Source: an uncultured Clostridia bacterium (GTDB taxonomy: Bacteria; Bacillota; Clostridia; Christensenellales; Borkfalkiaceae). Taken from it: a stretch of 64,000 nt of DNA. The stretch spans positions 62,001-126,000 of the forward strand of contig CAMUBY010000001.1 of NCBI GenBank assembly GCA_947087265.1. Reading direction: 5' to 3'. Shown in pieces: positions 17,871 through 27,900 of this stretch; positions within the stretch are counted from its first letter, which is position 1; every line of letters begins with the position of its first letter. The notes beneath the pieces were generated by a model, which saw nothing but the letters and a program-made list of their open reading frames with translations, searched no databases and had not been told where the DNA came from. The position numbers were made by a program, and so were the translations under genes.

Positions 17871-17899
17871 TTGATATTTTTTTCGGGTTGTGTTACAAT
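17871..17899 (+). promoter_or_regulatory. Sigma-A promoter of the toroid-deaminase-TIR unit
   Basis: TTGATA (17871-17876), 17-bp spacer, TACAAT (17894-17899) with TGT before the -10. The gene start is 34 bp downstream. Confidence 0.7.
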
Positions 17900-17932
17900 A
17901 AATTTCAAGTAAAATCGGAGAAGTGAACGGCT

Positions 17933-18817
17933 ATGAATGCGTCTCGGCGGTTTCTGGAACGCGCCAAAAAATTTATTTACCGGAATGCAAGACCTCTGGA
18001 CTTTGCGAGGTGGAAATTTCACTTTGAAAACGGCAGCGCGGAAGAGGTATTGGAAATTCTTTCCGCCTATCAGAACCGTGACGGCGGTTTCGCCCATGCG
18101 GTGGAACCCGATTTGTGGAACATTGTCTCCACGCCGGCAGGGGTCTGGGCGGCGTCGGAAATTCTGCGCGAAATCGGTTTTTCCGATTCTTCGCACCCGA
18201 TTGTTCAGGGAATGCTCGAATACCTTGCAAGCGGAAAAGATTTTGAAAATAACCGATGGCAGTTTTCCGTGCCCTCTAACCGCTGTTATCCGCACGCGGC
18301 ATGGTGGGAGGAGCAGAACGGCGGTGTGGCGCTCGACCCTACGCCCGCGCTTGCAGGGTTTGTCTTAAAGCACGCGGAACAAAACGGCGCACTCTACCGC
18401 AGGGCGCGCGGGATTGCCGTCAAATCGATATTCGAATATGTGGTGCAAAAGCCGCAGGACGCGCCGTCGCTACGCTGTTATCTGGAACTGTTGGGCGATA
18501 CGCAAGAACTGGAAGAGTTCGGCGCGCTCAATATGGCGTTTTTCAAACGGCGGTTGTATCGCGCCGTGAAGCAGGCGGCGGAAAGCGGCAAAAATAAGCC
18601 ATCGCAGTTTTTTGAGAACGGCAAACGCGTGTTTGAAATTTGCGGCGAAGACTTGTGTAAAGCGGAGGCGGAAGCCGTTCAGACGGCGCAACTGCCCGAC
18701 GGTTCGCTCCCCGTTTCGGGGCAATGGTGGACGGATTACAAGCAAGCCGAAATCGCCCAAAACTGGTGGAAATGCTCTTTGCTGATTTCCGCGCTGTTAT
18801 TTATCGAAGCAATCTGA
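17933..18817 (+). CDS. Prenyltransferase/terpene-cyclase-fold (alpha/alpha toroid) protein
   Basis: A 294-residue soluble protein. It contains QW-like repeats typical of squalene-cyclase/prenyltransferase toroids: AYQNRDGGFAHAVEPD near residue 45 and LPDGSLPVSGQWW near residue 262. Catalytic Asp-rich motifs of true terpene cyclases (DxDD) are not obvious. Firmicutes carry many uncharacterised single-toroid proteins of this size. It heads a probable operon with a deaminase (52 nt gap) and a TIR-like protein. No function is claimed beyond the fold. Confidence 0.7.
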   Translation: MNASRRFLERAKKFIYRNARPLDFARWKFHFENGSAEEVLEILSAYQNRDGGFAHAVEPDLWNIVSTPAGVWAASEILREIGFSDSSHPIVQGMLEYLASGKDFENNRWQFSVPSNRCYPHAAWWEEQNGGVALDPTPALAGFVLKHAEQNGALYRRARGIAVKSIFEYVVQKPQDAPSLRCYLELLGDTQELEEFGALNMAFFKRRLYRAVKQAAESGKNKPSQFFENGKRVFEICGEDLCKAEAEAVQTAQLPDGSLPVSGQWWTDYKQAEIAQNWWKCSLLISALLFIEAI

Positions 18818-18868
18818 AAAAAGAAGAATTCTTTTGCGCGGCGGCAAAGTACAGGGAGGGAAAAAAGA

Positions 18869-19330
18869 ATGAACGAATTTATGAAAGAGGCAATCGAAGA
18901 AGCGCGCAAGGGCATTCTTGCGGATGAAGGCGGTCCCTTCGGCAGCGTCATCGTAAAAGACGGAGAAATCGTGGGGCGCGGTCACAATCAGGTCGTACTC
19001 GAAAACGACTGTACCTGTCACGGTGAAATGCAGGCAATCCGTGCCGCGAGCAAAACGCTCGGCACGTTCGACCTTTCGGGCTGCGAAATTTATACGACGG
19101 GCGAACCCTGCCCCATGTGCCTTTCCGCCTGCCTATGGGCGAATATCGGAAAAGTATATTACGGCTGTACGCTTGCGGATAACGAGGCAATCGGTTTCCG
19201 CGATAAAAAGTTCGATTCGCTCTTCGGCGGCAGAGAAAAATTCGGTCTTTTCTTACACGAAACGGACAGAGCGGAATGTTTGGATTTGTTTGAAGAATAC
19301 CGTCGCTTAAAGAATAAAACGAACTATTAA
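18869..19330 (+). CDS. Guanine deaminase-like cytidine-deaminase-fold enzyme
   Basis: A 153-residue zinc deaminase. The zinc site is complete: His51-x-Glu53 in CHGEMQAIR (usually HAE, here HGE) and the PCPMC pair Cys81/Cys84. Length, the GGPFGSVIVKDG opening and the C-terminal EYRRLK tail match the Bacillus-type guanine deaminase and general nucleoside/base deaminase family rather than tRNA adenosine deaminase (TadA), though TadA-like activity cannot be excluded. GGGAGG precedes the ATG. The next gene (TIR-like) begins 24 nt downstream. Confidence 0.85.
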   Translation: MNEFMKEAIEEARKGILADEGGPFGSVIVKDGEIVGRGHNQVVLENDCTCHGEMQAIRAASKTLGTFDLSGCEIYTTGEPCPMCLSACLWANIGKVYYGCTLADNEAIGFRDKKFDSLFGGREKFGLFLHETDRAECLDLFEEYRRLKNKTNY

Positions 19331-19354
19331 AATACAAAAGAGCGGAAAAGAGAT

Positions 19355-20641
19355 ATGGAAAATATTTTTATCGGGTGGGGCGGCAACAAGCCGCTTGCGG
19401 ACAAGTTGGAACTACTCATCGACGGCAACGGCTATAACGGAATTGTCGGCGGGGGCTTGCCGACCGATATGCACGTCGGCAAGCAGGTACTCACGCAGAT
19501 TGATAAATGTTCGAGAGCGATTTTGCTGTTTGAAAAAATAGACGGCGCTTTTCGGGAAAACTTACTCTACGAACAGGGATATATCAGTGCGCGTATGCAG
19601 GTGAAGAACGTGCACGTCTTTATGATAGACTGCAAACTAAAAGATTTGCCGAGCGACTTATCGGGCATCTGGGGCACGGAAATCGTGCGCGGAGAAAAGA
19701 GCGACGAGGAACTCGCGGCGGAAATTTATGCGGAGTTTGAAAAGACGCATCACAAGGAAAAACGCAGATGTTATTTCGACCTTATCAACGAATGGCCGAC
19801 CGTCTGTCAGTTGTTTTCCGATTCTGCGCTTGCGCTCACCGAACGTCAGATTGCCGAAAATACAGTGCTCGGCTGCCTTGCCGCCTACTATTACAGCGAC
19901 ATTAAATTTCTCAACCAGTGTATCGATAAAGTTGAGGGGTCCGAAGAGCTGGAACTCATCATGCAGTTTGCAGAAACCTATAACAACGTTTTTTTGAAGA
20001 GCAACAACATGGCAACTTGTATTGACGTCACATTCTTCTCGCGGGCAGTGGAGGTGTTCGAGCGCACCTTGCAGCGCAAAATCGATAAGACGGACAACTT
20101 CCAACTGATTATCGATATGCTCTGTTACGACGTGTACGGGCTTTCTTGTCTGTTGTATCTGAAAAACGAAACGGTGGAGGACGAGGAGGCGAACTACTGC
20201 CGCGAGCAGGCGCGCGAATGCTTCACGAAAACGATAGCGCTTTCGGAAGAACTTGAAAAAGCGCTGCCCAACGACCCCTGTTTAATCAAACTCATCCGCG
20301 CCTATATTTATAACGACGCCGCGCATCTGTTTCTGAACCACTATAACGACGAAGCGCAGTTTTTGAAATACCTCGAACTTTCGGTGAAGGCACGGCGCGA
20401 ACTCTACCTCGATTTCCATTCCCATTACCCGGGCAACAGTTTCCTCGAATCGAAATTAGAGCAGGAGTATTACGTTGCGCTCTGCGAACAGTGCCTGTAT
20501 ATGCCGAACGATTTCAACCGCAAAATGCAACTTTCGCGCATCCGCCAGCGCTACCGCGACTGGAAGGAAGAGGCAAAGTATACGTTCTCGCTTTTGAACC
20601 GCCTCGAAAATAATCTGAGCAAAATTGACGCCCAGAAATAA
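19355..20641 (+). CDS. TIR-like (CAP12-type) protein with a helical C-terminus
   Basis: A 428-residue protein. Residues 1-125 look like the bacterial TIR-like domain of the Pfam 'predicted nucleotide-binding' family (CAP12/TIR-STING type): it opens IFIGWGG, has a central ILLFEKIDGAFREN, and carries the candidate catalytic Glu73 in ENLLYEQGYISARM, followed by a VHVFMID strand. Related domains hydrolyse NAD+ in anti-phage signalling. Residues 130-428 are helical, TPR-like in look, and may sense or oligomerise. No STING, cyclase or SIR2 partner is nearby; the neighbours are a deaminase and a toroid protein in the same orientation. An NADase role is inference. Confidence 0.6.
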   Translation: MENIFIGWGGNKPLADKLELLIDGNGYNGIVGGGLPTDMHVGKQVLTQIDKCSRAILLFEKIDGAFRENLLYEQGYISARMQVKNVHVFMIDCKLKDLPSDLSGIWGTEIVRGEKSDEELAAEIYAEFEKTHHKEKRRCYFDLINEWPTVCQLFSDSALALTERQIAENTVLGCLAAYYYSDIKFLNQCIDKVEGSEELELIMQFAETYNNVFLKSNNMATCIDVTFFSRAVEVFERTLQRKIDKTDNFQLIIDMLCYDVYGLSCLLYLKNETVEDEEANYCREQARECFTKTIALSEELEKALPNDPCLIKLIRAYIYNDAAHLFLNHYNDEAQFLKYLELSVKARRELYLDFHSHYPGNSFLESKLEQEYYVALCEQCLYMPNDFNRKMQLSRIRQRYRDWKEEAKYTFSLLNRLENNLSKIDAQK

Positions 20642-20653
20642 ACGGTGACAATA

Positions 20654-20687
20654 AAAAACCTGCTCCCGAATTTTGGAGCAGGTTTTT
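20654..20687. terminator. Bidirectional terminator, copy 1 of a duplicated sequence
   Basis: A 13-bp stem (AAAAACCTGCTCC) with an 8-nt loop, between convergent genes. The stem and the loop are identical to the terminator at 34764-34797. Confidence 0.9.
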
Positions 20688-20714
20688 GTTATACATTTGT
20701 TTTTTTTCGGCAAA

Positions 20715-22610
20715 TTAACTTGCACTTTTGCTAATTGTGCCGTCTGTGCAAATAATGTTGTAGTCGCCCGTGTTGCCATTCCAAGCATAATCTTTTTTAA
20801 TGGCATTCCATTCCGCTTTTGTGCCATTATAGTTAATTTCCGTAAGATTTGTGCAATTACAGAACACATAACTGTCGATATTTTTTATGCCGTTACCGAT
20901 TGTTACACTTGTAAGATTACTGCAACCCTTGAACGCAGAATCGCCGATATTTGTTACGCTGTCGGGAATGGTAATGCTTGTAAGTCCGTTGCACCCCTCA
21001 AAAGCAGACTGGCCGATACTTGTTACGCTATCGTCAGTGGGAATAACGCTGTTTTTGCAACCTAAAATAAGAGTTTTGCTTTGCGTTTCAATCAAACAAT
21101 TTCCTGCGCTATGATATTCCGAATTTCCGCTTTCAACGGTAATGCTTGTAAGTCCGCTACAACTACGGAACGCGGAGCCATCGATCCATCTTACACTATT
21201 AGGGATAGTAATGCTTGTAAGTCCGCTACAACTACGGAATGCAAAGCCCCCGATTCCTCTTACAGTGTTAGGGATGGTGATATTTATAAGTCCACTGCAA
21301 CCATCAAACGCAAGATAGCCGATACTTGTTACGCTATCGTCGGTGGGAATAACGCTGTTTTTACAACCTGAAATAAGCGTATTGGTTTTCGTTTTGATTA
21401 AACAATTTCCTGCGCTATGATATTCCGAATTTCCGCTTTCAACAGTAATATTTTCAAGTCCGTTACAACCGCTGAACGCACCCGCATAAATGCTTATTAT
21501 ACTTTTCGGAATGGTAATACTCGTTAGTCCACTGCAATCCTCGAACGCATAATTGTCGATAATTGTTACGCTGTCGGGAATGGTGATGCTCGTAAGTCCG
21601 CTGCAACCACCAAACGCATAACTGCTAATCCATGTTACGCTGTTCGGAATGGTAATGCTTGTAAGTCCGCTGCAATAGCGGAACACAGAACCGCCGATCC
21701 ATGTTACGCTGTTCGGAATGTTAACGCTTGTAAGTCCGCTGCAATAGCGGAACGCAGACTCGCTAATATCTGTTACGGGTTTGCCTTGATAGGTATCTGC
21801 AATATATATTTCGCTATCGGTACAAGTTCCGATTCCTTTTACAACAGCATAGTCGCCATTCACAAAATACGATAATCCTTCGCTCGGCTTATGCTTAGAA
21901 CAAACCATACAAACATTATTTGAGTCATATTTATGTGCGCCAAAATCCCCCGTTTCAAACGTTTCCGTTCCCTTAATGCCGCAACTTATGCAAAATTCAT
22001 AATATACGGCTTTCTGTGTACAAGTCGCGTCGCTTAATTTATATTCGTCCGCAACGATTTCGTTTGTGTATTTGTGAATGCCCGTTGGTCTGCCTGTTTC
22101 AAACGTTTCCGTGCCTTTTGCGCCGCAAACCGCGCAAGACTTATAATATACGGCTTTGTGAATACAGTCCGCGTTGCTTACCTTGTAGTATTCGGTAACG
22201 GTTTCGGCGGTGTAATCGTGGTTTCCCGTCGGTTCGCCTGCTTGAAATGTTTTCATCCCTTTTTTACCGCAGTCCGCGCAAGATTTATAATACACGGCTT
22301 TTTGCGCGCAAGTGGCGTCGCTTTTTTTATACTTGTCTGCAACGGTTTCGGTATAGTTATGCTTGGGTTCGCCCGCCTCAAATGTTTTTGTTCCTTTTTT
22401 GCCGCACTCGCAAGAATAATAATAAACAGCGCGGTGTGTGCAATCTGCGTCAGATTTCAGGTAGGCAGGCTCCGCCACTTGTTTTTGATAGATATGCACT
22501 GTATGCGAGAAATGGTGCGACTTATCGTTATCTCCGCAAGCGGTAAAAGCAATTATGCAGCCAACCGCGCACAACGCGAACAAAAAAATAAAAGAAAGTT
22601 TTTTCTTCAT
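20715..22610 (-). CDS. BspA-type leucine-rich-repeat surface lipoprotein
   Basis: A 631-residue surface lipoprotein with a signal peptide and lipobox ending FTAC (about residue 25). Residues about 40-230 hold four or five tandem modules of about 45 residues, each with a Cys-x-x-Cys-Gly pair and an ATCxQKAVYY-type opening. Residues 255-610 are LRR_5/BspA repeats, recognisable as GCSGLTSITIPDSVTxIG units. BspA-type proteins mediate adhesion in gut and oral bacteria. The DNA is repetitive and therefore prone to slip or recombine. It has its own sigma-A promoter and ends at a shared terminator. Confidence 0.92.
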   Translation of the reverse strand: MKKKLSFIFLFALCAVGCIIAFTACGDNDKSHHFSHTVHIYQKQVAEPAYLKSDADCTHRAVYYYSCECGKKGTKTFEAGEPKHNYTETVADKYKKSDATCAQKAVYYKSCADCGKKGMKTFQAGEPTGNHDYTAETVTEYYKVSNADCIHKAVYYKSCAVCGAKGTETFETGRPTGIHKYTNEIVADEYKLSDATCTQKAVYYEFCISCGIKGTETFETGDFGAHKYDSNNVCMVCSKHKPSEGLSYFVNGDYAVVKGIGTCTDSEIYIADTYQGKPVTDISESAFRYCSGLTSVNIPNSVTWIGGSVFRYCSGLTSITIPNSVTWISSYAFGGCSGLTSITIPDSVTIIDNYAFEDCSGLTSITIPKSIISIYAGAFSGCNGLENITVESGNSEYHSAGNCLIKTKTNTLISGCKNSVIPTDDSVTSIGYLAFDGCSGLINITIPNTVRGIGGFAFRSCSGLTSITIPNSVRWIDGSAFRSCSGLTSITVESGNSEYHSAGNCLIETQSKTLILGCKNSVIPTDDSVTSIGQSAFEGCNGLTSITIPDSVTNIGDSAFKGCSNLTSVTIGNGIKNIDSYVFCNCTNLTEINYNGTKAEWNAIKKDYAWNGNTGDYNIICTDGTISKSAS

Positions 22611-22643
22611 AACATCTCCATATTGTAGTATTGATACGTTTAT

Positions 22644-22672
22644 ATTTTATCATAAATATTCTGATAAAGCAA
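22644..22672 (-). promoter_or_regulatory. Sigma-A promoter of the BspA-type gene
   Basis: Minus-strand TTGCTT (22667-22672), 17-bp spacer, TAAAAT (22644-22649) preceded by TGA. Confidence 0.7.
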
Positions 22673-22736
22673 TACCGTCATAAAAAATACAGTTTTTTAT
22701 GCAGGCTCATCGGATATATTTCCCTATATTTACGTC

Positions 22737-22765
22737 TTGTAAAAATTTATTTTTAATGTTATAAT
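22737..22765 (+). promoter_or_regulatory. Sigma-A promoter of the first two-component operon
   Basis: TTGTAA (22737-22742), 17-bp spacer, TATAAT (22760-22765) with TGT before it. The predicted start near 22772 lies after the in-frame ATG at 22769, which favours the ATG at 22799. Confidence 0.75.
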
Positions 22766-22798
22766 AAAATGGACAGGTTTATAGTATCAGGTGAAACT

Positions 22799-23512
22799 AT
22801 GGAGAATTTAAGAATCGCCGTTGTAGAAGACGAGCCTTCTGCTTCCGATTTACTTTACGGCTACCTCGGCAGATATTCCGAAGAAGCGCAGGTCGGTTTT
22901 CAAATCAGCCGTTATTATAACGCAACTTCTTTTTTCGAGCAATTCAAGGGGAATTTCGATATCGTGTTCATGGATATCGAATTGCCGGATGCAAACGGAC
23001 TCGATGCCGTGAAAAAACTCAGGGAAACAGACAAGGACGTACTCGTCGTTTTCGTTACGAACATGGCGCAGTTTGCGGTGAAAGGGTATGAAGTGCAAGC
23101 CTTTGATTTTATCGTGAAGCCTGTGTCCTATTATAATTTTTCGGTAAAGTTGAAGAATGCGATTGCCGCTTATAACATGAAGAAAGATAAAACGGTATGG
23201 ATTTCAAACCGCGAGGGGAAGAGGAGAATCAACGTTTCCCACATTTATTACGTAGAAATCGTGCAGCATATGCTCATTTACCATACAAGCGACGGAACGT
23301 TCAACGCCAGCGGTTCGCTTCACACGTTAGAGGACGAGCTCAAAGGCGCGGATTTTTCGCTGTGCAACCGCTGTTATTTGGTAAACCTCAGGCACGTGTC
23401 GGCAATCAGCCAGTATACGGTAACCGTCGGCGGAGTTGAATTACAGATTTCGAGAATGAAAAAAAGTTCGTTCATGCGCGACTTAAATAATTATCTCGCC
23501 GGGGGGGGGTGA
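22799..23512 (+). CDS. LytTR-family response regulator (AgrA-like), system 1
   Basis: A 237-residue response regulator. The receiver domain has the acidic pair VVEDE, phosphoacceptor Asp59 (VFMDIELPD) and the conserved Lys in VKPVSYY. The C-terminal LytTR DNA-binding domain spans about residues 135-235, with the typical IYYVEIVQHMLIYHT core. LytTR proteins bind pairs of direct repeats about two helical turns apart upstream of -35 boxes. The start was chosen from AGGTGA and the promoter position. A run of nine G residues forms its last Gly codons and the gene ends in tandem TGA TGA stops. The kinase gene follows after 3 nt in the same frame. Confidence 0.92.
   Translation: MENLRIAVVEDEPSASDLLYGYLGRYSEEAQVGFQISRYYNATSFFEQFKGNFDIVFMDIELPDANGLDAVKKLRETDKDVLVVFVTNMAQFAVKGYEVQAFDFIVKPVSYYNFSVKLKNAIAAYNMKKDKTVWISNREGKRRINVSHIYYVEIVQHMLIYHTSDGTFNASGSLHTLEDELKGADFSLCNRCYLVNLRHVSAISQYTVTVGGVELQISRMKKSSFMRDLNNYLAGGG
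23501..23509 (+). repeat. G9 homopolymer at the regulator-kinase junction
   Basis: Nine consecutive G bases encode the terminal Gly-Gly-Gly of the response regulator, right before its stop and 6 bp before the kinase GTG start. Loss or gain of one base would shift the stop and could alter kinase translation initiation. Confidence 0.6.
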
Positions 23513-23515
23513 TGA

Positions 23516-24856
23516 GTGTTGACCTCGTTTGCGCTTTACAGAGTGCTTTTTTCGCTTGAAATTTTTGTTGCGGAATTTTTGCTTGCGTTCCGCCTGAAAA
23601 AAAGGAGTATTTTTATTCTGCGGTTTTCGCTTTGCGTAATCGCAGTATCTGTACTTGCGTTCTTTTTCCCGATACCCGTTGAAAATATGTGGTATACCTC
23701 TTTTGCGTTTTTCACGCTTTTCGCATTGACGGTGCCTTGTATTAAAGTCTGTTTCAAGGAACGCTGGGTCAACATTTTCTTTGTTGCGATTGCGGCATAT
23801 ACCCTCCAACATCTTGCATACGAGGTAACGAGTCTTGCGCTTTCTGCAATTTCCTGGGGCACCAGCCCGATATTAGGCGTTTATTCCAACGAAACAATCC
23901 ACTTAAAGTTGGATACTGCAACTGTTCTTAACACGCTGATTTATCTGCTGTGCTACGTTGTTTCGTTCTGGCTTGCATTCTTTATTTTCGGAAAGAAATT
24001 AACGAAAGGTCGGGAGATGAAGGTAAAGAGCGTTTCCCTGTTAGCCATAATCAGCGTGGGGCTCGTCGTCGATATCGTTCTCAATTCCGTTCTCATATAC
24101 GGCGAGCACTCCCCCGTCAACGTAGCGGTAGAAAGCGTATACAGTATTCTTTGCTGTATGCTGCTTCTTTACGCGCAGTTCGCGCTTTTGGAAACGACGG
24201 AATTAAGGGATAAAATCGCGGTTGTGGAGCAACTGCTCCGACAGGGTGAGGAACAGTACGCGGTTTCAAAAGAAAATATCGATATTATCAATATGAAGTG
24301 CCACGATATGCGCCACCAAATCAGAGAAATCGGCAAGAACAACAGCCTGCCGCAGGAAGCCATTCGGGAGATTGAGGACGCCATACGGCTATATGATACC
24401 GGCATCAAGACGGGAAACGAAGTGCTCGATATTATTCTCACGGAAAAGAGTCTGCACTGCCACAGCAACGGCATAACGCTTTCCTGTATCGCAGACGGCG
24501 CGCTTTTGGGTTTTATGGACGACGTAGATTTGTATTCGCTCTTCGGCAACGCCTTGGACAATGCAATTGAAGCGGTGATGAAGATAGAGGACAGCGAGAA
24601 GAGGATAATCAGCGTGAAGCTCCATTCTGTGGGCGGATTGATTACGCTGAACATCAAAAATTCGTTTACGGGACAAATCAATTTCAATACGGAAGGGCTG
24701 CCCGAAACTTCCAAGGCGGACAAATACTATCACGGATTCGGCATGAAAAGTATTTCGTATATCGTTGCGAAATACGGCGGAGATTTCGCCGTCGTAGTGA
24801 AGGACGGAACTTTTAACGTGAATATTTTATTGCCGAATAAACAAAATACGAAATAA
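23516..24856 (+). CDS. AgrC-like GHKL sensor histidine kinase, system 1
   Basis: A 446-residue protein. Six or so transmembrane helices occupy residues 1-225, then a coiled dimerisation helix with the phosphoacceptor His in MKCHDMRHQI, followed by a GHKL ATPase domain (N-box FGNALDNAIEAV, G-box HGFGMKSI). The architecture matches AgrC/ComD/VirS-type kinases that sense small extracellular ligands, often peptides; no peptide precursor or AgrB-like processing protein is seen nearby. Translation starts at GTG 23516 inside the G-rich ribosome-binding region. The adjacent GH3 gene suggests it controls glycan use. Confidence 0.9.
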   Translation: MLTSFALYRVLFSLEIFVAEFLLAFRLKKRSIFILRFSLCVIAVSVLAFFFPIPVENMWYTSFAFFTLFALTVPCIKVCFKERWVNIFFVAIAAYTLQHLAYEVTSLALSAISWGTSPILGVYSNETIHLKLDTATVLNTLIYLLCYVVSFWLAFFIFGKKLTKGREMKVKSVSLLAIISVGLVVDIVLNSVLIYGEHSPVNVAVESVYSILCCMLLLYAQFALLETTELRDKIAVVEQLLRQGEEQYAVSKENIDIINMKCHDMRHQIREIGKNNSLPQEAIREIEDAIRLYDTGIKTGNEVLDIILTEKSLHCHSNGITLSCIADGALLGFMDDVDLYSLFGNALDNAIEAVMKIEDSEKRIISVKLHSVGGLITLNIKNSFTGQINFNTEGLPETSKADKYYHGFGMKSISYIVAKYGGDFAVVVKDGTFNVNILLPNKQNTK

Positions 24857-24951
24857 AATGTCGCTTTTAAGCGATACGTCTTGTCAAAATCAAACCTTTA
24901 TTGTAATTTATCAACAGAGTAATCCTCGAATAAATCAGATTAAGGGATATT

Positions 24952-27900
24952 ATGACGGACAAAAACAATTTGGAACAGGAAGAAATTACCGAAAACAAGA
25001 CGCCGAACGGCGGTTTTGAAAAGTGCAAAAAGATTGCGGCGAGAATACCTTGGGGAATTATTCTCGGCGTCAGTTTGATTTTTGTATTTTTTCTGACCGT
25101 TGCCGTTTCGGTGGTCTTTTTTGTTTTTAACGAAATTGCAAAACAAACAAACGACTCGGCAGGCTTTTTGGACAGTTGGTGGCAAAAACTTCTGTTTTCA
25201 TTCGACGTGATTTTCGGCATCGTTATGATTGTGTCCATTGTCATGCTGATTCTGAAGAATACCGTATTCAAAGAATACAAAAAGTCGACGGAAACCCCCA
25301 AACCGACTATCTGGAAACTTTTCGACGAATTCTTTTCCAAATTGGGTTCCATTCTTTTCCGTGCGCTGAAAGTTCCCGCATGGTCGCTTGTTACGTTTTT
25401 CCTTTCTGTTTTAATGGTTATCGCAATCGTCGGCAACGTGGTGGCGGCGGATTATGCCACTTCCATCAATACCTTTTTGAAGATTAACCCTTACGTCAAG
25501 GTGGAAGACGAAGACGCCGAGAATGAAGATACGCAATATTATAAGTCCGATTTCCTGAATGCTGACGGAACGCTCAACGATAAAAAGATGAGGCAGCAAT
25601 CCGAACTGATTGCGCTTCAAACGGCGGTAGAGGGCAGCGTGCTGTTGTGGAACGACGAGGCGCTTCCCTTAAAAAAGGGCGCGAACGTCAGTGTGTTCGG
25701 GAAAAGCGCTCAGCCCGGTGACTGGAAATACGTTTATTGCGGCGAAGGCTCGGGCAAAATCAATAACGTGGCGAACTGGGCGGGCAATCTGCGCGACGAG
25801 TTGAAGTCCAGAGGCTTAGGCGTAAATCCCAAACTCTGGACGCGCTATTCGGAAGTTGCCAAGCGGATGTCGATGAATAAGCCGTATGACAGAAGACTTT
25901 ATACGTTCGGCATTAACGAAACTCCCTGGTCCGACATCAGCGCAACGGTGAACGAAACGGTCGCTTCCTACGGCGACGCGGCAATCATGGTGCTTTCCCG
26001 TACGGCGGGCGAATACAAAGACATTGCCGACGCAAAGACGGCGGGCGACTACACCACAGGCGCAAATAACACGGCAGTTGTAGACCTCTATCAGGACACC
26101 TTCGTAGAGGAGGATACATACCTCGATTTAACGGTTGAGGAAGACGGCGTATTAAAGGAACTTAAAGAGTTAAAGGCAAAGAACAAGATTAAAAAGATTG
26201 TATTGCTCCTGAATACGGCGAACCCCATGCAGATGCACCGCATCCGCAACGATTACGGAATCGACGCCTGCGTATGGGTAGGTCAGGGCGGAAACGTATC
26301 CTTTCCGCAGATTGCTGACGTTCTTACGGGCAGCGGCGACTTCGTGCTTTCGGGGCACCTTACGGATACCTATGCGAACTACGTGCGTTCTGCGCCCGCA
26401 TACGAAAACTTCGGCGATTTTACGTTCACGAACGTACAGGACGCGGGGAAAGGCAAATCGCAGTTTACGGGCGCCGCGTCGGAGATTCCGATTTCCCATA
26501 TCAGAGACGGCGGCGACAACCAGACTTTCAATCAGAAGTACGTCGTTTATCAGGAAGGTATTTACGTAGGTTACCGATATTACGAAACGCGGTATGCCGA
26601 CAGCGTAACGGATAAAGACCGCAACGCGGCAGGACCGAACGGCGCTTATGCAGGCGAAAGTTGGAATTATTCCGACGAAGTTGCATTCCCCTTCGGCTAC
26701 GGTATGAGTTATACGGAATTTGCGTATTCGGATTATGCGGTGAAGGAAAACGAAGACGGCGATTACGAAGTTTCTATGACCGTCAAAAACGTCGGCAAAA
26801 CCTATTCGGGCAAAGAAGTGTTGCAAGTCTATCTTCAAAAACCGTACACCGATTACGACAGACAGCATCAGATTGAAAAATCCGCCGTGGAATTAGTCGG
26901 TTTTGCAAAGACCAAAAAACTTGCTCCCGGGGAGAGCGAAACGCTTACCGTGACGGTGGAGAAAGAGAATTTCAAGACCTACGACGCTTACGGACAGAAA
27001 ACCTACATTCTTGAAAAGGGGAAATATTATCTTGCCGCAGGCACGAACGCGCACGATGCGTTAAACAATATTTTGGCGGCAAAAGGGTTCGGCGTTGCCG
27101 ACGGAATGGACTACGAAGGGAAAGCCGCATTGGCGCACCTCATCGACGTGGCGGCGGACGACTTTGAAACGTATTCGGTATCTTCGGAGACACAAAACAA
27201 AATTACCAATCTGTTCGATGACGCAGACCTAAACCTCTATGAAGGGACGGCAGAGCAGAAAATTACATATCTTTCAAGAAGCGACTGGGACGGCACGTAT
27301 CCTTCGGCTATCAGTCTCCACTGCGATAATAAGACGATGGCGGCGGATATGACGTACGGCGAAGAGCCGAAAGAAAAGGAAGGCGACGAAATGCCCGTAT
27401 ACGGCAAAGTGACTTCTTCGCTCGGTTCGCTGACGCTTCTCATGTTGAAGGACTTTGAATATGACGACCCGCAGTGGCAGGACCTGCTCAATCAGATGAC
27501 GCTGGAAGAACAGCAGATTATGGTTTCCAACGGCTTCAGAGCGATGGCGGGGGCGGAAAGCATTTCTGCGCCCGGCGCAAACGCAGACGACGGCCCCGCA
27601 GGTATCAGACAGCCTAATGAAACGATAGGCACGGTGATGTGCTTCCCCTGCCCCGTGTTAATGGCTTCAACGTTCGATAAGCAACTGATTGAGGAACTGG
27701 GCGTCGCCTACGGGAACGAAGCGATGCACCTCGGCTATACGGTAGCATACGCGCCCGGCGCGAACATTCACAGGTTTGCTTACGGCGGACGGAACTGGGA
27801 ATATTATTCGGAAGACAGCTTCCTTTCGGGTGCGATTCTTGCAACCGAAATCAAAGGAATGCAATCCAAAGGGCTGATTGTCATAACAAAGCACTTTGCA

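Noticed and set aside
19355-20641. A complete known anti-phage system (CBASS, Thoeris, Pycsar)
   Set aside because: No cyclase, SIR2, ThsA-like or STING partner is encoded nearby; only a TIR-like domain is supported.
24857-24951. LytTR-like repeats upstream of the first GH3 gene
   Set aside because: I searched for the RCARTTTRWG pair and found only one poor partial match (GTAATTTATC); this gene may be read from the kinase operon instead.
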